Assembly (NCBI GenBank): GCA_947568835.1
Contig: OX387605.1
Location: forward strand, 16,682,418-16,746,417
Direction: 5' to 3'
Source of the DNA: Protonemura montana
Taxonomy: Eukaryota > Arthropoda > Insecta > Plecoptera > Nemouridae
Length of the DNA stretch: 64,000 nucleotides
This document shows, in pieces, positions 1 through 14,400 of this stretch. Under the pieces are notes generated by a model that was not told the origin of the DNA, searched no databases, and saw nothing but the letters and a program-made list of their open reading frames with translations. Each line of letters starts with the position of its first letter. Position 1 is the stretch's first letter. The position numbers were made by a program, and so were the translations under genes.

Positions 1-2200
1 CTAAGATCCAGAAAGAGCCATTAAAAACACACCATTATGGTAATCCCCTGGATCTTGAATTGGAACTAACACGGAAACTAGATAATGTGAATATTTGTTT
101 TAAAAAAATCACAATTGTTGTAACTCTAATGAGCTAGGCGATTCACGTGTAATGCATCATTTTAAGCACAGAGGTAAATCAATGCAATTCTCTGTCCAAA
201 ATTGCAAGTTTTTTCCCCTCTCGCGGCTATCTAGCAGCGTAATGACGCGCGAATTCGTAGCGCACGACGGAAATAGCTCAGGATTGAAATAATTGCCGAG
301 CGACTGCAGTGACTGAGCTGAGCAACACATTCATCTCCTTCCACGATCAGAGGCTGCCAGAATCTTGAGAAATATCAACGGTGAAATTTAGCGTCAACTT
401 GTACGTCTGAATAAGATGGCAGTGGTCTGTTCTATTACCAACGTTATGCCTGTCGTCATGATACGTTAAATCCACGAAAACGTTTGGGCTTTCAACCTGC
501 TTCGACCTGTTAGACTAATCAAATTGCCAGTCTTTCATTAGCCCCATGTACCGACAGTTTTGGTGCTGCGTGGTTCATGCTTCTCGATAATACAAGAAAA
601 ATAAACGGAAATCAATAATTAATAGAAATAAGTAAATAAAGGTTGATTTCTTGTTCCCTTGTTTGTTGTATATGTTCATAATTCACAATCACATTTATAT
701 AAGGCATTAGTCACACCATTATTTCGTTCAATTTGTTGCACCGAGAAATTCAGTTCAGTACAGAAAGAATCTTATGCTCAGTGCGATGTAATCAACGAGT
801 TTGAAACACCGCAATTTCGGCTTGTAAAATGCTTGCCACTGAACAAAATTGTAATACAATATTGCAGCCCGATAGACTCGGCGGATATTGCTTACAAAAT
901 ACGCTTGGAAGTCGCTGTGAGCCTCTCATTCCATGCATTCACGAACATGACCATGTCACATTGAAATTGTTGGGTGAGAAATCATGTCATATCGCTAAAT
1001 CTGGGCCTAGGATTTCGTTCAAAAAGGTTTCCACTAAGAAAATTTCAGAAAGTAATGTGGATTGTTTCAAATTTCAGAAATCAATCAAATGATAGGTATT
1101 TTGACTTGACGGGTGCTTATCTCAATGATGTTTTACTTGGAATTCCCGTAATGGTGTGTTTTTAATAAAATCGCCTGGCGATAATGACAGTTTGGTGAGA
1201 CGGAGCGCATGCAGTCCAGTAACCAGTCCAGTAACCTTACTGGTTGGTCACGGGAAATTGATGCTAGGGAGGAATAGTTTCAAAATTAGAACAAAAATGA
1301 AAACTGATTTGAGATCAGGTCTCGAAGCCGAATGCAACGGAGTTTTAAAAATGTTCTAAATTCAATTATTAGCACCAGATGAATTTTTTAGTTAAATGGC
1401 TCTGGTATTAGCGATTCTCGAAAAAAAATTATCACAAATCGGCTTAGAAATTCAGAAGGATTTTTGTTCCACATCAAATCTCCAGTCGCATAGCCAGACA
1501 CCCACTTGATACACTCCTCTTTTGCCGCGGTAGAAAATTTGTGGAAAGGAAAAATGCACACCGTGTCCCGTATCACTCCCCCGGATATGTTAACACTGCC
1601 CTCTATACAAGTAATGAACTAAATATTCAAAGGTACGTCGCAATCTTAAACCCTCGCGATATTAATATGCAAGTTGGCACATTACTGACCAAGCGGTTTC
1701 AGCATTGAGTCAGTCGTTTATTTGGCTGTGTGCTTGGAAATTTAACTTCTCCGTAAACTTCTCTGACAAGTCTAATTAATTCGCGCGAAACGATACTGTA
1801 CTAATTTTAAACAACAATTCTGTCAAAATACGCTATGTGGTATAAAGGGACTCTCTGTAATGTTCTTTAGCTTGGTCCGCTGCGTTTGCGGTAAGCGCTT
1901 GTGTGACTCTGATTTAAGTTGAAGGACACTGCTTTAAGCAGCTATTGAAATAAGAGGACCTGGCATTTAAATATAGCTTATCTCATACAGAAGGAAATAA
2001 TGAGAGAACATTTATTTACCTAGCACTACAAATGCTCTAAAAATCTCTAGTCGAACGTTTAAAATGTTTTTTTCCAATCTCCTAAGCGTCTCTTTCAATA
2101 CGCGTACGCCTCACCGGCGCATTAAAGAAAATTAATCTGCCGAGTGCCAAAACCTGGAAAAGTTTCACCGGCTGTAATTACACTTCGTTTCTTCTGCCAG
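1..2200 (+). other. Intron sequence upstream of the first visible exon
   Basis: Presumed intron of the side-like gene, because the exon at 2201 starts in mid-domain. No exon with a matching Ig half or a signal peptide was found. Only short, composition-driven reading frames are present. Nothing else notable was seen. Confidence 0.6.
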
Positions 2201-2407
2201 GACGACCGCTCCCTCGGGTGCGCTGGTGGCGGGACGAGATGCTGCTGGACTCCAAGGACATGCTGACGACTTTCCCAAACGTCAAGCAGAACCAGCTGAT
2301 TGTCGGGAGGCTGGAGAGGAGCGATCTGCACGCTAAGTACACGTGTCAGGCGTCGAACAACAACATCAGTCAGCCGGTCGCTGCAACCGTCTCCATAGAG
2401 ATGCATT
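2201..2407 (+). CDS. side: side-like exon: second half of Ig domain 2
   Basis: Acceptor is a pyrimidine-rich run ending CTGCCAG; donor is T|GTGAGT. The exon enters with 2 nt completing a Gly codon and leaves in phase 1. It encodes residues 1-69 of the window product: GRPLPRVRWWRDE (core Trp of the Ig fold), then RLERSDLHAKYTCQASNNN. The last stretch carries the D-x-x-x-Y-x-C motif of Ig strand F. NIS is a possible N-glycosylation site. The matching first half of this Ig domain must lie upstream of the window. A minus-strand reading frame over the same bases is a shadow. Confidence 0.93.
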
Positions 2408-5400
2408 GTGAGTGTTTTACCTTTTCTAATTCCCTTGCGCTGCTTAAGGTGTTTCAAGGTTTTGATGTGATATTTCTTCACGCTGGGATGTGTTTTGCTG
2501 AACTAGCGTGTGTGGTAACTTTTTGTGAGAGTATATTCAAAAATATTCGCGTCGTGATAAACATCTTTTCTCAATCTCTGTGCGACTTCGAAAATGGTAC
2601 TAAATTCCTCATGAGCTTCTTTATAATCAATAATAAAAGTTAAACTTTATTTTAAAATACGATTGTATCGAGGGATACAAATAAATAATTTTACTGTAAA
2701 GTTTCCACTCCCACTGAATTAGAATAGTTGCCTGATTACTAAAGAAAAAGCTACGGCAAAAATAAAGAATCGAAAATTGGAACAGATCTGCCAAATAAGA
2801 ATTGAAATTTTTTAAGATAAGGTAAGAGAGTTTTCAAGATTTTTGGTGGAGGATCCATGATCTGCTCTGCGGGCTGCGTTCGGGGGCTGACATTGTTTTA
2901 TCGTATTGATGCCAAACAAGTTTGAAACGAGTCACGTTCAAGACCAAATGAGCCAAGAAGAAGTTAAAAGCAAAGTAAGATTGTATCTTTTCTTAGCACG
3001 GCGTTCAAACGAATGGCTGGTGGTCGAATTGTTGGTGGAGGAGCCATAATTTGCTCTGCGGGCTGCGTTTTCAAAACATTGAGTTCCTGCCATTTCATAC
3101 CATCTTGATTAAAAGTATTTGCAATGTTGGACTGGTCGGTTTAAAAAGAGAAATTAGTTCCTTTTTCTCGCCAGGACACACTTTTTAATAGGGTATCGGC
3201 AATTTCCACGAGGAAACAATGGACAATGTTACTCTAATGCCAGCGGAATCCAATCAATATAAATTAATTCAGAGTGGCAATATGAACGTAGTGTTGCAAA
3301 CGAACCCCCAGGGAGCTCGAACTGATGTAGGTTTTTCATATGCAGACCAAAGTCAACATAATTTCATCAGGTAACAATTGACAATGTTGCTACTACTTTC
3401 TGTGGGAGATATTATGAAAGCATTGAGCAAAATACCTCGTCAACGGCTTGATGAAAACATGAATGTGTAGTTTGAGTGTGTTATCTATAACCAACCATTT
3501 TAACGGGTAGAAGCAGTTGTACGATTTATTTTATTTTTCTTTTGCAACGTACAAGACTTCGTATTTTTCAATCATCACGAATTAATCAAGCAAAATCAAA
3601 GGCGTATGTAAAAATATCCAGTTCCATAAACTATTACCAAACCTAAAGCCGATAATTTTTTGGCGAAAGCTTTTAGTCGCGCATAAATTGTGGCTTATTG
3701 CTGCATGATATCGTCAAAATCGTCTCCCTTTTCCATTCGAAACTACACATGCTGTATGCAGCGGAAACAAAAACGAATTTGGAGACAACGTAAATGTGCG
3801 AAATCTGTACCATAATGGGCCGTTTAAAAAGAATAATAGAGTAACCGCATCCATAATGCATAACAACTACACTGTTATGTGCCTCGTATGTCGTCGTGCG
3901 TCACAGAAACACACCCCGATGAGTTTGTTTTATTTCCTACGTTCTGCACTTTTTTCCTCGACGAAAGCACATAAACGTTGAAATACGTTGGCATTGCACG
4001 CTTCGTACCTTGTCGTGCACAGGATCCACACGGTTTATGGTGACAAAAGTCTACGACTGCCGAAGACTTAAAGTTGCTTCTAGAAAATATAAAATTATCA
4101 TTGAAATAATGAGACCGACACTCATATCGTGTTGTATATGTTGCCTCGTACGCTGCAGGGATTGCAAAAATAACTGTCGTGGTTTCAGGATAGGTATATA
4201 GATAACTACCCTAGGGCTAGCTTCTAACTGTCATACATGCACTGAGTTATTTGCGCTCTTACGAAGGAAATACTGTTTCTGTGAAACGTATCTTCATAAG
4301 GAAATAAAATTTACGCCGAAGACCAGGTGAACCCAATCCTACATAACGAACATATAGAAAGCAAAGTGCAACTGTAATAGATAGATAGAAATTTCCTATG
4401 GTCATTATCATAATATCATCTCATATCACACAAAGGGATTACATGCAATGACCTTTCCACAAGCACTCAGTGTTGGGTTCAATCCCATTCAGTTTAAATT
4501 GCGTCCAATCTTAGTATTTCAAATTGTCCTCCCTTTGTTATGTAAAGCGATCCCATTACTATTGTAGGCTTCGGGTTCGAACCCGACCTCTCCCGTGTGG
4601 CCAGAGATAATTCTGGCACACAACTGGCCTGGAATTATTCTGGAGCGCTTTGCACAAATTTACTTGTAGAAGATATGGCATGAGCCTAACTTGCATTTCC
4701 CCTGTTCGCGTTCTGCAATTCAATAATATTTTGAAATTGCAACGAAGTTTATGGACGCAGTAAATAAATCCACCGCCCGAGCAAGTGGATCAATTGATGA
4801 TTGCATTTCCTCGCGAACGTTCTTTCGTCCTGCGTGGTGAATCAAGATTTATTCCTTTGATGCCATCATTAGGGAAGAATTGCGTGAAAACTTACCGGCA
4901 GGAAAATCGCTTTTCCGTGTTGAACGTACGAGAGTATAAAGAATGCAAATTTTCCTCTCGTCATTTGTTTTCATTGTGAGTGTCAGCCGTGGATTATCTG
5001 GATCACCTGTAATGGCGTCGGTTTCAGACAAATCGGCCGCGATTAGGGACCTCGATTTTGCGCAAAAAAAGGGGGCTGGAAAAAAATGGAGGATGCTGAT
5101 ATCCCTTATCCCAAAAGACCACGGATAAATATTATGAGCTCTCCTTTCATGTGAATGTAACACTTTAGCTCATTCATAACATTTTCAAGCTCTGAAGAGT
5201 TTGGGTACGGGGCACCGATCTGTGCTGAATTTATCGCCCAAGCAGAAGCCATGGCAGTTTCCTTATGCTTCTAAACTGGCTTTTTATACTTGGAAACACG
5301 GGACTTTGCCTCTATACAAACTACGTACGAACGATGGAATAATCGTCCATATTGAGCCTCGGCTTGTTTAAATGTATTCCGCTTTTCAATTTTCCATCTC

Positions 5401-8400
5401 ATTTCCCCACGAGCCTGTTAATTAGGGTGTCTCATTTAAAAGCTGCTGCACGGTTAATCGTTGTCTTTACATCCACATTAAGTTTTTATGCGAACATTAA
5501 TTTGCAGCTCATCCGTTTAAAATGGAAGACATTAAATATTCCGGCAGAAATAAATGTTTAGAGTTTTAGAAGCTTTTTGACGAAAATGTATGCATCTACC
5601 GACACGTAAAACCAGCTGTGATGTGGAAAGATATTTTTCTGCGTGTGATTTCACTGAAGTTTTCCCTTGGTGTCGTTCCTTGAATAACATTTTCCGACTT
5701 CTATTCTTTAACTTCGACCCGACTCAACGTCTTTGCGGATTGACTAAGAAAATGTTTGCCTAGGCTTCTGGATTCCCACTTAGTATCCAGCCTATCCAAC
5801 AAAGCCGTTTTCCATTTGTGAGGCACAGCTAACAGTCCATGAGAGAGAAACGAAATAGCTGTATCCAGGTTCTTGATGGTGATACCTACTAGACAAAACG
5901 GGACTTTCTTTCCGGGATAATGCACCTACTGCTGAGGAATTGAGATGAAAAGCATTGCATCTTAAAAAACCGCACTTGCTTGGAAGGAAAGGCTCGACAA
6001 AATTAGTCTTATCGTTTCCGTTTTATGAAGTGTGTTTGTTTATAGAAAAATAAGTTTTCCCATAGTAACTGATTATTCCCTTTATTATAATCAAATCGAG
6101 AGACATTTCGTTCACTTGCACATTTTTGTATGTCTTACTCACCAATTATTTACCATCATTTTCTTTATCACAATTTCGTAATTAAACAAAATTCTTTTGA
6201 CGCCACTGATTATTTAATTTCCTTTAAGATAAATGAAAGCGAGTTTTATTTCTAGGTTGTATTCATGGCTCCGCAGCTTGGAGATCAAACGGGAAAACTG
6301 TGCGGCCGTAATAAGGCGCACTCATTGAAGCCACTGCCTACTAATTAACTAGAAAAAACACACTCAGCCTCGTTTTCAGTCTCAAAGAGTTTCCCTCCCA
6401 GAGCATATTCATTTTATCAAACTTAGTTAATATTTCAGATTTATATGTATTTTTTCCTTGCATGCGATATCATTAACGACTCAAATTTATGAAATTAAAA
6501 TTCGAGCATCGCATAGAAACGACTAAAACGAATGCCAGCTTCTATAAAACTACAACAACTCCATAAGCTAGGCTACATATTTCGCGTATGTTCTAATTTT
6601 TCTGGGCTCTTTTCAGAGTTCGAGCCCGGTTTTTCGAAACATTTTTTTAGCTCAATCCACCGCATCTGTTGACGGCCTAGCCCCGACCTTTGAACAGTCT
6701 TCTTATTTACTCAGCAGTTGGTGTTTACCTTCAATCCTTCCGAATTACGCATGGTCAGTAAAACGGCGGCATTCAAATATGGACACATAAAACCCCTTCA
6801 CGTACATACCTATTCATTTTGCGTTTTTATTAGTTTTAGTTTGAGATGTTTGCTTCTGAATCGGACTGCGATGGAACGACGTCAGTGAGGCGACGAAGCG
6901 TAAGGCGTCGTCGAACGTGCCGCGGCGTCGAACGACGCCGGCTAGGCTAACAAGCTGATACTTTTCAAATAAAGTAACATAAAAACCTTTCTGTTTGATT
7001 CGAAACACGAAGGGAAATAAACGTCTACTTTCTTACCACGACATTTTTAAACATACTCCATCATGCAATACCGAAAGAAAATGCTATTTCCCCCAAAAGG
7101 TATGTCGTACCTTCCACTTAACCAGGCAACAGTAAGTGACTTCAGTTATCAATGAAACCTCATATTAAACTATCATCTCTATATCACTTAACCACATTCG
7201 CACGTGCCCCTAGCGATTACCAACACCGGTCTCTAGATTCTGTGTAACGAAGAATTTCCACTCGGTTAACAATCATAAGGCGTCGTCCAACAGACGGCGT
7301 GCACGGCGTCGTATAAATAGTGCGTTAATGCTATCACGTACAAGTTCAAGTGTTAGTGTTACTGAAAAGGAGGGTCGCAGGGGCCGTAGAAGGGGTTGAA
7401 ACCTCTTAGACGCTGCTTTAATATCGTAGGATATTGCCTTCAATCTTTCTTTGGCTTTCTCCCCAGCGTCTCCCCAAGCTAGCAAGCCTACTGATTCTTA
7501 TGCCTTATATATATTCGCCAAACGCGTTGTGTCAAACCGAAGGAATCACTTCCAACGCGATTCCAGAGTCAAAAACTGCGTGCGTGTGCCGACGGATTTT
7601 AAATGTGCGTCAGAGTCTTCGTATGCATGTAGACAGTGCGTAGATTTTTCAGACACAGTGTAGAGCGTTTTGCCATCCGGTATAATAGCACCACGGATGA
7701 AAACGATTTTTGAAATTCTTTCTCCCTTCGCGCCTTATGTTTTGGTAATCTGTGTGCCAACATCCCGATTCTTTTATATGCTTCCTTTCTTCCTTCCCTT
7801 TCTATTATCTTTTAGTTTTCCTATCACAATGTTACATTCTGGAGACTACCTTCTCAATTCTAATCGTATTGTTCGCACCCTCTCTACCATTCCAGCTCAA
7901 ACATTTATCTATTTCGCTTACTCACTCAATAAAATTTACGATCTTTTTCCATTTCCTAGTTTTTCTTTCTCAAGAATATCATACACCGAATTTCCGACTC
8001 CGTCGCGGCTTCAACCAACTGTTGGCATTATTATTATTATTATTCGAGAGAAGTTCTTGTGGGCTAACGAACTAAAATGCACACAACTCAGCGACCACTC
8101 ATTCACTTCGTACCCACAAATGCTCGCTATCATTCTCCATGCAGACATGAGAAACGCGGCACGGCAATCGGCTAGCCGAACTATTCCCTGACCACTGTTC
8201 CACGCCATCCGCCTACAAATGTCACATCTTTATGGCCACTTTGTATTCACAATATGCAGCTCATTTATCGGTTTATTTGTACGGCAATCCCTGGTCCGTG
8301 CATTCTTCTCCTTCTGGCTCCGCATTCTATCCTCCGTCGTACCTTTGTCACCTAGCCACCGCTTATCGCCGCGATCGCCGTCTTCGCCCTGGTGATGGGA

Positions 8401-11400
8401 TAATGAGCCCACTTTGCCACCATGTCACACCCTCGAGATCAACGTGCCAGGTTTATTCGTGAACAGAATTCATGCACCGGTCGGTAGTTTACTGCAGTCG
8501 GTGGCAGGCCGGTCTGCAGTAGGTACATGACATAATGTGTCCCAGGTTTTGAAATGACTTAGTAAATGATTTCGGTATCGAACGTGGACTATAAACACAG
8601 CGCTATCCGTCGATCTGGTTGAAGATCTGTCGTTCGCTGTTAATTGATATTCTAAACTGAAAGCAAACTTTCAGCAGACGCTCATTCTGATAATACTGTT
8701 CATTTTGGACGTCCCCGAGAAAGCATTCTGATACGCTATAATTCAAATCATGAATATTCACGTATAAAATCTCATCTTTGAGATTATTCAAATGCAAATT
8801 GCGAATTTAAAATATGTATAAAAGGAGTAAGTATTATAAAATATTCAAATGACAAAATGTATTTTTGTCGTATTTGTCTAGAACAGCTTGCGAGAGCCTG
8901 GTATGGACTTGGAAATAAATACGATTTGAATAGAAATTTGTTGCTAACAATTCGTTCATAGTCTATTTTCTTCAATCATGAATTTCACTTCCCAGTTGCT
9001 GTTTTTATATTATTACAAAAAAAAAACATGTTTAGTAACATGAAACAGAGTTTATTAGTGCATTGCTTATATTTCCCCAGGAGAAACAACTCATCTATTG
9101 TAATTTTCTTTGGCAGGCTACAAAACAAAAAAAATAAAATCTCATAACAAGAGAAAATTGCGTTTCTTTTCAATCTCCAATTAAAAATGCAAACACCAAA
9201 AAGTGCAAAGCACTTGCATCTTGCAGCGCGAGTACTAACTATTTTACCCCGGTTTCCTGGAAATATTTCATAGTGAATAATAGCATGGGGACACCACTGA
9301 TCATTTGTAACAATTACCTTGACCGTGCACACAGCAACAATGTACCTAGGGGGGAAAGAAGGGGTAGGGCGTGGTGACAATTTGTTTGTCGACACCCGAC
9401 AGGTAACTCCACTAAGCGCCAAATGATTAATCCCAAACATTAGAAGATCCAGCAGCTCAACAATCAGATGATTGTACCTACGGAATTAACCAACCTTTGT
9501 ACGCAATTGTTTTTTAAATATTATGTTATGTTTAAATAACAATAAAAGAAATGTATAAGTGCTTTTGTATTTACTAATTCGGTGCCTATCCTACTGTAAT
9601 TACACATATGTACACACCTTGTAATTTGGACTCCGTGCAATTACTTCAGTGTACATAGTGTAATTTTCATGTACGGAGTGAATCAATTTGGGCTGACACT
9701 TAAGTACACGAAACGAAGCTTATTTATCGAATAAAATGAGTTGGCAAAACTATCATGTTACGATTTACTAAATTAATCTTTCGGCCAAATCCGAAACATG
9801 GCATAAATAAAGTGACAATGGTATTAAGTTGCGTCAATATATCATAAACCGAGATTAAAACGTCAGTAATAGATTCCCTCCAGTTAGTTTCTCGCCTACC
9901 GCAAGATAGATTTCCCATACTAAAGAAAATGTCACCGCTCTCGATGGAATTGCAAACAATTGCGCACAAAAACAACAAAAAATATACAAAAACGACTTTG
10001 TGTCATCATTGTGTTGTGTTGCTCGCTGAGTCCAATATTTCCGCGATCGAGTGTGTCAATTCGATGACAAATTGATGGCAGGTGATCATTCGAGCCACAT
10101 TGCTAGCTGCTTTGACAGACGAAGAATCAGAGCTATCAATCAAACAATGAATAAATGTGTCACACTTTCACAGGATTATACCGCACTGCTGTGTTCAGGT
10201 TTGAGTTTCGATTTAATCGTGGTTTTCAATTTGCAGCTGTTACGAGGGGAATATTTATAAGCATGATCCTTGATTTCTTGCTGGATTTTGCTTTTACACC
10301 AAGACTCCACAGAGCGACGATATTGAGCTCTAAATCAGTTTGGATTGTGTATTCACATTTACTTGGTACACTAGCTTTAAAATTGATGTCAATTATGACA
10401 ATTAAGCTTATTTTCAAAAGCTTTCCTTCGCATTGGTTTATATAAAACAAACAAATTCGCTTTGCGACTACTTCAATGTGTCACATAAACCTATTCATAT
10501 GCTTAGTGCTGTCGTACTACTTTTAAGACATTCTTAAATAATATATTTAACAGTCTGCGCTCAAAGTTTTAATTGGCATCATAATATGGTCCCACACAAT
10601 GAGGGCGGGAAGGGGGTACTCTTAATTTTGTTGGTAATATAAATGTCAAGAAATGTGGGCCGCACTTTCAGGACTTGGTTTGGCCACGATTGCAAGTGGC
10701 AACTCATTCACATTCAGCTAGTGAGGGGGTAAGAGTGAATAGAACTGTTGAAGCCACGACTTTGGGTTGGGGTTGGAAACGGCCCAGTAGGCAAGTCTGT
10801 CCCGGAGAACGCCTGGAGTGCCCGGACCCAATGGATACAACTAGGAACAGTAATTGAAATAACTTCTCTGCCACGAATTTCAAATGGAATTCATAGTTAA
10901 GTTCGCTTACTGTAAGCTGTGCTATTATTTGGCCTGCCTTATTGTTCGGCACGAAATGGATTCGAAAAATACAGTTTGTGGTTAATTTCGGACGTTATTT
11001 TCTTCAAAGATAATTTCGCGTGCAATCGATTTGCATGTGTTAAAAATGCATGCTTTGTCTTACAATACAACATTGTTAATATCCAGTAAACCCATGTGTT
11101 AATATCTACAAACCGACAGTTCAAAGTTAGCAAACAGCGAAACATTCTGTTTTGGATTGAAGAAAAAGAAAGTACATTCAAACGCACCGAATTGTTTGGC
11201 TTGAACTTAAAAAGAAATGAAAAGCAAAAATAGATTGAACAGTGAACTTGAAACAAAATGCTATGCGCACGCCAGAAAGTCGACTGTTGTTTGTGCCATG
11301 AAAAGAAAGTTTGCCGTACGTCTACTTACTGTTCATTCCTTTTGCAACGCAACAAATATATTTTCCGAATATCATCGTGAGCTTTTCCGACTGATAATTT

Positions 11401-14400
11401 TCTGCTCGAATATAAATCCGAAAAAGGCATACAAAACCATGCGTCTTGAGTTCCTATGTGATACTGTTAAAGTCATCTTGAACGGCGAATATATAGGGGC
11501 GCGTGATTACCTCCAGGCTTTCTCCTATTAATGAAGACATAGTACACTATAATACGCGTTGTTCCCTGAAGACTCTCCTGAAGATATATACTTTCTAGCT
11601 TATTAGGCATCTCCTACGAGCTGGCTAGTTCAGCTTAGACAGCATACATTAACGTGAACCCCCCCCCCCCCCCCCCCCCCCCCCCACAGTATAGAGAACA
11701 TAGCGCATTATTTCATACATGCTTCTTCCTTGCACTAATGCCTTGCTAATGGGCAGGAAATACCTCGGCAACACTCTTACCAAAGGGCTAAACGTGGTTA
11801 ATTAGGCAAAGAAGAACCCCTTACGGCAGATTTTCATGTTACTACACACATCTCGTTATAATTATGATAGTAGTGTTCTAGTAGACCCGTCTGCCATCTT
11901 TTACAAATTTACCGTCACCGTGTGAAATATAAGATTCGCAAAGTTGTAAGTACTCTTCTTGGAAAGATTCATCGTCCCTTCACTCACTTCACTTCATCTG
12001 TGCACTCTGCACCCAACTACTCACTCACTAAGACAATTACCTACCTGCTATGCTGAAATATTATGCTCACATAGCCAAGCTAGTCCGTCAGCGAAAAGTT
12101 TGCAACTTTCGTGGCCCACCACCCAAGGAAAATTTCCATCTTAGGTATGAATATTTGATGCCGGTGAAATGGGAATAGGTGGGAATCTTTATAAGGTCAA
12201 TCTATGTGTAAAGCATGCTTGGTCTTGCACACTTCGTTTCTGCGTCAGTTTATAAGCCCCCACCTCCCCTCCCCCAACCACACCATCGGATATCACATAT
12301 ATATATATATAGCATTTACTCAAATGTTTGTCAGTTCCATTCAAGCAGATTCGTCTTCATATTCCTCATAAGCCTTTCTTATTTGATGTCATTGAAATAA
12401 TTTCATATGTTCCGTGATTCTCTCTCTCTCTCTCTCTAAAATCTCAAGATATCAAGGAAGTCTGACGCCGCTAAGCTAGGTGCTTAAAAACAGACAATAC
12501 CTACGAATTTCCCTAACCTCTTCTAGATTTCTCGAATGCGTTTCGGAATTAAACGTTGTGAAATGCTACCAATTTCATGTCCTAGCGAGTTCGCTTTCGT
12601 TTGTACACTCCTGTAATACGTGGATTATCTATCTTGTGCGCTTTCCATATCTGGTTCGGGATCTAGGTATTGAGTAACAGGCAAGAGATCCTCTTCGAAC
12701 ACCATTCAGCATATCAGTTTATGGGCTTTATTATAGATTTCCTTTAAGAATACAAAAAAAAAGTGGTAGAAATGTACAAAGAATTTCCGCCTCCTTTTTT
12801 CGAATGTCCTTAAGGATGCTCGCATTCTGCTTTCTATACGCAGCGCCGCTCGATTCAGTGCGAGCTTATACGCAAGACTTGAGATTAACATCTCCTGAAA
12901 GAATAACCAGGAAATCTCTCGTAACTTGCAGATTAAGTTTGTCCCTTGACGAAGGCGCTGCGACGGCGTCGGCAAGTGGAGAGGGAATCAGTGGATCCAA
13001 GATGAAGAAGCAGATGCTGAATATTGATCGCCCCTTAAAACCATCCATTCTGTATTTCTCTTGCAACCATCGAGAAGTACTTTATAAATCACTATAACTA
13101 TAGGAGCAAGTGTAACCAACCTTAGCCTGGACTCTAGGTTCAACGCCAGGTGAGACGAGCGCGTTATTTCACTATTTATGTGCGCCTTTGCACCCCTATA
13201 CTTGTCGAGGCGAACTCGGGGGGCAAAGTAAGCAGAAGAGCAAAACCGCGGTCGGACAAACAACAAGATGTTTGCTCGTTTAAATCGTTGTGCTCGACTT
13301 TCTTACTTTTGAAATCTAGAAGCTGAAACATTTTCAACGGCATCAGCTTGCTAACGTTATTGATCAAAGTAAAACAAATGAACAGCGAGCGTTTACCAAA
13401 AATAAAATATCGACGGAATGAAAATAAACTCTGTCGGCGTGTACAAAATAGCGATGCTCGTATCTGTATGTATATTTGAATTTGAGAACGAAACTGTGAA
13501 GATACAAAGTATAATATTACGTGAAAATGTATTCCTCTGGTCTTAATGTAAATAGAATGTTGAAGTGGGGTATATTTGTGTTTTGTGAATAATTAATGCT
13601 CTGCAAATCCCCTAAGGGGTTAGCAAGGATGATTATTTGATGCCACTTCTATGCCTTAGCCTCATTTGTTGTTAATCTTTGTCTCCTTGCATTGTGTACT
13701 TACTTTCTCTTCGTCGTCCGTTCCCAGTTTTCGCCGTTGAGTTTCTATTCTCGAAGGAAAGCCCCGAGGTAGAAAAGTTTTTTAAAGTAAATTATTAATA
13801 ATATTTCAGACTTTCTCGCAATTTCTACAGTGAAAAAGTTTTGTCGACGGTTTCATGGGAAAACTTCATATTTTTTGCAATATCTTTTTTCGAGGATCTA
13901 TTGCATTCTTGCTGTGATTGGAAATTGGAACCCAAAGTTAATTAGGTTTATTCACTGATTAATTTTCACTGGCGTCGAAAATATCGAATCAAGTTTGTAT
14001 TGTCTTTACTTTTGGTGTATAGGTATGCGGAAGGTCGCCTATAATCTGAAAATACCAATTTGAATTACGTTCCTTTTGCAAGGTGTGCATGGTAAAACTA
14101 AGTAACCACATTGTCGCTGGTCTTCCCTCATTTACCTACGTTGTTAGCTGAGAACTTGCTTCTCGCTACTTCAACTTCTGGACAAACTGACCTTGAACTA
14201 CAACTAAAGGAAAATTACCACGTTTTGAATGACGTTCTATCATACCTGTCAGCTGATTTGTTATTTAAAAAAGCGTGTGGATTGAATGGAAACAAATATT
14301 GTTGTGGTGGTGCAATATATCTATAGGGACGTCATGGCTACTTCATAATCAATCAAAGAAAATAAGTATTAAGCTCTTTTAACCTAATTATTGACATTTT

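Noticed and set aside
4560-4640. GGGTTCGAACCCG, a perfect T-arm-like hairpin
   Set aside because: No box A at a suitable distance on either strand; the sequence is self-complementary and can arise alone.
7670-8191. 173-codon frame rich in Phe, Ser and Ile
   Set aside because: Starts with TTG, driven by pyrimidine-rich sequence and an ATT microsatellite; no family recognised.
8985-9440. 151-codon minus-strand frame in the first large intron
   Set aside because: No domain, low-complexity hydrophobic and Phe-rich end, no splice context; probably chance.
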